The notes beneath the pieces are model-generated. The model was not told the origin of the DNA. It worked only from the letters and a program-made list of their open reading frames with translations, and ran no database searches. DNA of 32,419 nucleotides from a virus: positions 1 to 32,419 of the IMG/VR virus record IMGVR_UViG_3300011115_000084; one strand, 5' to 3'. The translations under genes and the position numbers were made by a program. Shown one piece after another: positions 28,472 to 32,419 of the stretch. Within the stretch, counting starts at the first letter, position 1, and every line of letters starts with the position of its first letter.

Positions 28472-30629
28472 ATACTGCTGGGACCGTGCCGGCTTTGGCT
28501 GCATCTTTTAAACCTTGCCAGCCATATTTAGCAAATATTTCTCTAGCCCTCATCACATCAGCGCGGCTAACGCCATACCCAGCCTTTGCTGCCATGGCAT
28601 CACGCTCATTTCTTCTTAGCACTGTGTTTCGATAAAGCTGGTTGCCCTCAAGCATTGCAGCCGTTTTAGGGGCTGCTTCCAAGTGCTTCATTAATTCATT
28701 AGTGACAGAGCCAGGTACGCCGCTTTTGTATGCATCCCCATAATCAATGTAGTTACTTTTTAAAGCGCCAAAATCAACTTTTGCGTCTTTAAATGTTTCT
28801 TTGTTGCCTTTAAGAATTGACCTAACATCATCAGCAAACAACTTACCCGCTGGGGTCCCATCATTGGCCATCACTGTGATGCCCTCAGGCGCACTGGCTA
28901 AGTAGTAACCTTTTTTCTCAAACAATGGTGCAACTTTTTCCATGTCTGATTGACTGAATGGCTTACCAAAATTAATTCTTGCTCCGGAATAATTGTCAGC
29001 ATTTTTGGCCGGCATTAGCTTGTGCCACGCACCCGCCTCTTGCACGTCAAAATAAGCCCTTGCCGCCTCAACCGCAGTCATTCCCCTTGCCGAGCCGGGT
29101 GTCATCACCCTTTGGCCATCAGCCATTGTTTCAGTGCCAACAACTGGCCGCGCAACAAATGCAGGGTTTGCGCTGTTTTTAAATCTACCCACCGTTTCAG
29201 CCGTTTGACCTGGCAACATCCCAGCCGCGGTGTATCCAATATCTCGTCCAGATGCAGATGTGTTCCATGTGCCTAAAGGGTCAGCCGTGTATCTCAAACG
29301 CGCATCAAATGGCGCATCCAGCAAGCCCTGCAAATGCCCCGTAACCGGCGAACTTACAGCCTCATAAGTCGCATTGGCCTCATGCAATGGGAAATACGTG
29401 GCATAAGACTTTGCCGCATCACCAGGAGACAAATCACCCCTGCGAATTTTGTTGCCCGTCCATGCTGCTGCTTGTGCATTGCCAGTGTTCCAATCACTGA
29501 ACCCGCCCAGCTTTATCTCATTGGCCTTGGCAATCGCCCGTGCTCGAACCTCATCCATGAATGCGTGTTGCGTAGCACCACCAACTTTGCCAGAAGGGTA
29601 GCCCATCAACTCAGCCTCATGCATGTCATTGACACCGCGGCCAATTCTCTCGGGCGCATACTCAACACCAAGTTGAGTCGCAAAAGGATCACGCTTGTGG
29701 CCCAAATACTCAGCCATTCTTGCGTTGTACATTTCTTGCAATGGCGGCGAATCCTTGCTCGGGAAACGCCCAGTTTTAATCGGATCACCCGTGGCAGCCT
29801 GTATGTGCGCTTTGGCAGACATTGACGTATTGCCGCCCACATTGTTTGCGCGACTCAGAATTGCAATGTTTTGCGCCAACAAATCCGACTCATTAATATT
29901 TTGACCTGTTCGCGCAAAAATATCGGCACTTGAGTCCGTGTAAAAACTTCTACCAGGCAAGCCTTCCATCATTCCCTTCATGTAGTCATTGACCATCGCA
30001 CCCAACTTCTGCGGCGAATCAACACCAGGAGGCGCACCAACATATTGCCCCGAAGTATTTGAGCGCCTGTTTGCCCTTGTCACTTCAGCCTCACGCGCAG
30101 TCGATGCTTTTACACTTGGGTCCATTGCAAACTTAATTGGTGATGGCGCAAACGCTTCAGGCACACCAGGAATGGTCGATCGCCCAGACATCATCCTGTT
30201 GGCCAATTCTTCACCAACCATGCGGCCACCAGCCATCAACCCTTGCCTGGTTAATTGCAAACTCCTGAGAATTTCAGCAGGCGTTAACGGGGCCATCCCT
30301 CCCGCCTGCCCAGCCACTTGCCCCAGCCTCGATGTCGGGGCCATAGGCAACTCTTTTAAGAAATACTCTGTTGTATAAGGCAGTTGCGCTGGCGGCTCAT
30401 AACTTACATCGCCAAACATCTCCATCGGACTAGGCGACCTGACCAAATTTGCAATGTCAGTAGGGGTTCCCATCGTCCCAGCAAACCGTCCACGGGTAAC
30501 ATCAACCGGCAAATTAAGCGCATCCCTCGGATCGCCACGCCGATACCTATTTAACTGAGGAAAAAATCCAAAAACAGCGTTGCTGTTTAAAGCATTTAAG
30601 TCTTCAGGGGCTAAATTATTTGTTGCCAT
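28431..30629 (-). CDS. Large protein of unknown function between TerS and TerL
   Basis: This 732-aa protein starts at ATG 30629; the frame opens upstream to a GTG at 30671. It is rich in Pro, Ala, Gly and Met early on (PPAQLPYTTEYFLKELPMAP), then helical (LTPAEILRSLQLTRQGLMAG, ADIFARTGQNINESDLLAQN). A possible folded C-terminal part follows (PLFEKKGYYLASAPEGITVM, DDVRSILKGNKETFKDAKVD). I do not recognise a family. The size and position beside the packaging genes suggest a virion or host-interaction protein. No ribosome binding site is visible, but a -10-like element ends 7 bases before the ATG, so the message may be leaderless. Confidence 0.65.
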   Translation of the reverse strand: MATNNLAPEDLNALNSNAVFGFFPQLNRYRRGDPRDALNLPVDVTRGRFAGTMGTPTDIANLVRSPSPMEMFGDVSYEPPAQLPYTTEYFLKELPMAPTSRLGQVAGQAGGMAPLTPAEILRSLQLTRQGLMAGGRMVGEELANRMMSGRSTIPGVPEAFAPSPIKFAMDPSVKASTAREAEVTRANRRSNTSGQYVGAPPGVDSPQKLGAMVNDYMKGMMEGLPGRSFYTDSSADIFARTGQNINESDLLAQNIAILSRANNVGGNTSMSAKAHIQAATGDPIKTGRFPSKDSPPLQEMYNARMAEYLGHKRDPFATQLGVEYAPERIGRGVNDMHEAELMGYPSGKVGGATQHAFMDEVRARAIAKANEIKLGGFSDWNTGNAQAAAWTGNKIRRGDLSPGDAAKSYATYFPLHEANATYEAVSSPVTGHLQGLLDAPFDARLRYTADPLGTWNTSASGRDIGYTAAGMLPGQTAETVGRFKNSANPAFVARPVVGTETMADGQRVMTPGSARGMTAVEAARAYFDVQEAGAWHKLMPAKNADNYSGARINFGKPFSQSDMEKVAPLFEKKGYYLASAPEGITVMANDGTPAGKLFADDVRSILKGNKETFKDAKVDFGALKSNYIDYGDAYKSGVPGSVTNELMKHLEAAPKTAAMLEGNQLYRNTVLRRNERDAMAAKAGYGVSRADVMRAREIFAKYGWQGLKDAAKAGTVPAVFMSVNSDNSLGRD

Positions 30630-30907
30630 AAACCAATTTATACCATACAAAATAAAATAAAAATTCTGCACGGATACACCGTAACTGTGACCCCTTGCCG
30701 CCGGGACCTACCCACCCCCACCTCGGCTGGGTGGAAGGGCAATGCCAAGAACCATGCCACCCTTATCCACAGGGTTTTGTGCCCACTTATTCACATTACC
30801 TTGTGGATAACTTTGGCAGTAGCTATTCGGTATTCTTTTTTCTGTGGATAACTTTGGAGTCGGTTAACATAATGGACACTGTATTAAGTAGCAGTAGGGG
30901 TTAACCC
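30630..30907. other. Candidate replication origin: DnaA-box cluster with AT-rich stretch
   Basis: This gap (no supported gene) holds four exact matches to the DnaA box consensus TTATNCACA: 30763-30771 and 30787-30795 on plus, 30802-30810 and 30843-30851 on minus. The last two lie in a 15-bp direct repeat, TGTGGATAACTTTGG, spaced 41 bp apart. An AT-rich stretch (30630-30666) lies about 100 bp to the left, as an unwinding element would. The palindrome GGGTTAACCC is at 30898-30907, and a GC stem (CCACCC 30712-30717, GGGTGG 30729-30734) is between. Host DnaA binding and origin function are inference from the boxes. Confidence 0.6.
30637..30645 (-). promoter_or_regulatory. Extended -10 immediately before the 732-aa gene
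   Basis: On the minus strand TGGTATAAA (complement of 30637-30645) is an extended -10 of the TGnTATAAT type, with one mismatch in the hexamer. Its 3' end is 7 bases from the ATG at 30629, so transcription would begin at or near the start codon. The flank is very AT-rich. No -35 is visible. Confidence 0.4.
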
Positions 30908-31434
30908 TCGTTTTGTGCGTTTTCAATGCGTTTGACGCTGACATCAATGATGTTCGATTGAACCCGTGCTTGCGCTGCCTCTAACGCATCCAAAACGCTG
31001 ATTCGCGTGTCAGTCACGCTGACATCAATGCGGTCGCCATAAGTGCGAGGCTTGAGCTTGCTGGCTACCCACTTGCGTGCATCAACCTGGACTCGCAACT
31101 GCTGCACCCAGGCACTGGCTGCTTGTCCTTCCAAGCCTGCTGGTATCTTTTGATCGGCCAAGTCAATGATCTCCTCGGCCATGCGGTCTGCACGGTCTTC
31201 CACGGCCTTCTCATAGGCTTCCTTGAATGATTCATTGGTTCTGATCATCAACTTGGCCAGCGAATAGCTCGGCATATTTGGCATTCTCAAAATGCTCGAT
31301 AGGCTTTTTCCGTTGGCAATTCCATCAATGATTTTTTCCCAAACAGGGTTTTCAATTGGAAACTCGACAGGTCGCCCCATAATTCCTTTGGGTTTTTTGT
31401 CATAGTTTTTTTCTATTGCATTGCTGTTTTTCAT
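30901..31434 (-). CDS. terS: Terminase small subunit, Sf6-like
   Basis: This 177-aa protein fits the small terminase of the Sf6 type, which binds the packaging site and feeds DNA to TerL. The N-terminal DNA-binding part contains EKIIDGIANGKSLSSILRMP, SYSLAKLMIRTNESFKEAYE and KAVEDRADRMAEEIIDLADQ. The rest is a helical oligomerisation region (WVQQLRVQVDARKWVASKLK, PRTYGDRIDVSV) and a variable tail. AGAGGA precedes ATG 31434. The 100 bp upstream (31435-31534) have no clear promoter that I can name. Its stop codon overlaps the palindrome at 30898. Confidence 0.82.
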   Translation of the reverse strand: MKNSNAIEKNYDKKPKGIMGRPVEFPIENPVWEKIIDGIANGKSLSSILRMPNMPSYSLAKLMIRTNESFKEAYEKAVEDRADRMAEEIIDLADQKIPAGLEGQAASAWVQQLRVQVDARKWVASKLKPRTYGDRIDVSVTDTRISVLDALEAAQARVQSNIIDVSVKRIENAQNEG

Positions 31435-31534
31435 TGTTTTCCTCTATGCGTGTGTGCGTAACTGGGCAAATTGTTCTTGTTTACCGTCCAACCTATGTAT
31501 CTTAATCGTTAATTACCGTGTTTACTGAGTCATG

Positions 31535-31942
31535 CTAATTGACTGACAATTTGTTAATCTTTTGCGTGTTGCTTTGATTATCCACAACCCTGAGATAATC
31601 CTCGATGAGTTTAATTCCTTCATTTGCTGATCTGGCGATGAGGCACAAATAACCTTTATCGTTTAATTGTTTAGATAATGCTGATTGTTTATGACTGACA
31701 ACGCCTATTTTTGTTTTCATTTCAACAAACAGTCCATGAAATCCATTTAAAGGCTCTAGGACGCAAAGATCAGGCATCCCAGCAAGTACCCCTTCATGGG
31801 CCAAGCGTAATCGTTCTGACGAGCTTCTGTTGCCGCCGTTGGGTATTGCGGCCACGATGATGTCTGGATGAAATGCACGGATGTAAGCCACCAGTTTGAC
31901 TTGCTCTGAATGTTCAATGCTTTTGCGTTTCAAGTGATCCAC
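31535..31942 (-). CDS. VRR-NUC domain nuclease
   Basis: This 135-aa protein is a single VRR-NUC (PD-(D/E)xK) nuclease domain. It shows the N-terminal Glu (HSEQVKLVAYIRAF, E13), the PNGGNRSS loop, catalytic D58 in GMPDLCVLEP, and FVEMK with E74 and K76, followed by KQSALSKQLNDKGYLCLIAR with Q86. Such stand-alone phage enzymes process replication intermediates or Holliday-junction-like DNA. It overlaps the gene before it by 13 bp and lies next to TerS, so it may help replication or resolve DNA before packaging. A DnaA box lies inside its coding sequence at 31578-31586. Confidence 0.88.
   Translation of the reverse strand: MDHLKRKSIEHSEQVKLVAYIRAFHPDIIVAAIPNGGNRSSSERLRLAHEGVLAGMPDLCVLEPLNGFHGLFVEMKTKIGVVSHKQSALSKQLNDKGYLCLIARSANEGIKLIEDYLRVVDNQSNTQKINKLSVN
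31578..31586 (+). promoter_or_regulatory. DnaA box within the nuclease gene
   Basis: TTATCCACA is a perfect strong DnaA box. It is isolated by about 700 bp from the clusters on either side, but in the same 1.6-kb zone that holds all eight boxes I found in the window. Confidence 0.55.
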
Positions 31943-32274
31943 CAGTCTGCATTTTCTGTTGCTGATGGTTTAGCCTGGAACATTGTGCATCGGTGTTTAA
32001 TGTTGACAGGGAATGTGGCCAGGCTTGTCTGACTGCACTGCTGCTCATCCCATGAGACTGTTGCCCAGTTGTCCTTGATCTTGACCTCTTCAAACATCCA
32101 GTGTGATGCTGTGTGGTTGTTCTTTCTCAGTTTTTCAAACTGATCTGTGGTCATGCTCATACGCTGTCGTTGTTTTACCGCATTAGAGCAGTTTTGGCAC
32201 AAAACCCTGTCATCTTCGACCCATTCCTCAGATTGTGGATAACCTGTGTATAACTGCTGAACTTGTTCGACCAT
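31930..32274 (-). CDS. Hypothetical CxxC protein at the right end
   Basis: This 114-aa protein has DDRVLCQNCSNAVKQRQRMS (CxxC near residue 27), then Trp/Lys-rich segments and a C-terminal part HRCTMFQAKPSATENADWW. The Cys pairs could bind zinc. The body (NNHTASHWMFEEVKIKDNWA) does not match a family that I know. GGAGAG lies just before ATG 32274, which decides the start; a TTG reading adds one residue. It overlaps the nuclease gene by 13 bp. Two DnaA boxes lie inside its 5' end. Confidence 0.6.
   Translation of the reverse strand: MVEQVQQLYTGYPQSEEWVEDDRVLCQNCSNAVKQRQRMSMTTDQFEKLRKNNHTASHWMFEEVKIKDNWATVSWDEQQCSQTSLATFPVNIKHRCTMFQAKPSATENADWWIT
32234..32253 (-). promoter_or_regulatory. Two tandem DnaA boxes
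   Basis: TGTGGATAA (32234-32242) and TGTGTATAA (32245-32253) are two same-strand matches to the DnaA box consensus, 11 bp apart (one helical turn), inside the first codons of the last gene. Tandem boxes at one-turn spacing favour cooperative binding. Confidence 0.55.
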
Positions 32275-32292
32275 CAAAACTCTCCAAAAGGG

Positions 32293-32349
32293 GTGATTTC
32301 TAATCCGGTAAGACCAAAGGAATTTACCGGATTACCGGATTAGAATCAC
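32293..32349. repeat. Iteron-like repeats with a long inverted repeat
   Basis: TTACCGGA occurs twice in tandem (32324-32331, 32332-32339), and the reverse-complement copy AATCCGGTAA is at 32302-32311. The outer arms GTGATTTCTAATCCGGTAA (32293-32311) and TTACCGGATTAGAATCAC (32332-32349) form a near-perfect 18-bp inverted repeat with one extra base. The block lies upstream of the last gene, so it may be an operator or replication iterons. Confidence 0.7.
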
Positions 32350-32374
32350 AAACCACCAAAACAGGGTGACTGGC

Positions 32375-32412
32375 TTGTGGATAAAGGGTGCTAGCGCCCC
32401 CCTTTATCACAA
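32375..32412. other. Large inverted repeat containing a DnaA box
   Basis: The arms TTGTGGATAAAGGG (32375-32388) and CCCTTTATCACAA (32400-32412) match except for one extra G, around a GC-rich loop with GCTAGC at 32390-32395. The left arm contains a perfect DnaA box (32376-32384). The same structure could act as a bidirectional terminator, because short T runs flank the GC stem on both strands. The window ends 7 bp later. Confidence 0.55.
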
Positions 32413-32419
32413 CAATCCT

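Noticed and set aside
30695-30904. A 69-codon plus-strand open frame across the intergenic region upstream of the 732-aa gene
   Set aside because: No ribosome binding site, composition unlike a protein (Pro/His/Ser-rich), and it runs through the DnaA boxes and hairpin; the region is better explained as a control region.
1-32419. tRNA, rRNA, insertion sequence or riboswitch
   Set aside because: No cloverleaf, transposase or conserved riboswitch core was recognised when reading the intergenic regions; small elements inside genes could still be missed.

Overview
The window is a large part of a double-stranded DNA tailed-phage genome, most likely a short-tailed (podovirus-type) phage with P22-like virion architecture. 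The basis is the minus-strand set of terminase small and large subunits, a P22-type portal of 727 aa, scaffold, P22-type coat, tail accessory factor (gp4-like) and tail hub/stabilisation protein (gp10-like), followed by DNA-ejection-type proteins and lysis genes. No tail tube, sheath or tape-measure gene is present. The host is not proven. The early small-ORF families (EALKMALEALE and AIRARG modules) and the moderate GC content recall phages of freshwater Burkholderiales, which is inference only. No integrase, tRNA, rRNA, CRISPR array or insertion sequence was seen, and no DNA polymerase, primase or helicase, so the window is probably not the whole genome.

Layout. Positions 1-6414 hold a plus-strand early region: a single-stranded DNA-binding protein (99-674), a minus-strand helix-turn-helix regulator (654-854) divergent from a promoter near 912-949, then about 21 tightly packed small genes (1005-6414). 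Most of these overlap by 4 bases (ATGA) and are of unknown function. Several were recovered by direct translation because they are under 60 codons. Positions 6380-28238 are almost entirely minus strand and read from right to left: TerL, virion protein, 46-aa basic protein, portal, DUF5856-like protein, two small virion-type genes, tail fibre, beta-helix tailspike, small protein, holin-like protein, fibre-type adhesin, scaffold, coat, three small head-type genes, gp4-like, fibre with YadA-like repeats, gp10-like, fibre, three ejection-type proteins, membrane protein, 3-TM holin, M15 endopeptidase. A free-standing HNH homing endonuclease (15460-16002) sits on the plus strand between the gp4-like and fibre genes.

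Positions 28280-32419 hold a short plus-strand gene, a 732-aa unknown protein, TerS, a VRR-NUC nuclease and a CxxC protein. This end carries eight 9-mers that match the DnaA-box consensus TTATNCACA. Four lie within 89 bp of the TerS/732-aa intergenic region, next to an AT-rich stretch. Two more are in tandem in the last gene, and one lies inside a large inverted repeat next to iteron-like TTACCGGA repeats. I read this as a candidate host-DnaA-dependent replication origin or DnaA-binding control region, and it is the most interesting signal in the window.

How the genes work together (inference). The divergent regulator and its operator-like repeats may control the early cluster. TerS/TerL package DNA through the portal into a coat/scaffold procapsid. 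The gp4-like and gp10-like proteins close the vertex, and fibres and a tailspike bind the host surface. The ejection proteins follow the DNA, and holin plus M15 peptidase lyse the cell. UUCG hairpins downstream of the coat gene may set the ratio of coat to downstream products. No stretch longer than 300 bases lacks a gene. The largest gap is 30630-30900.
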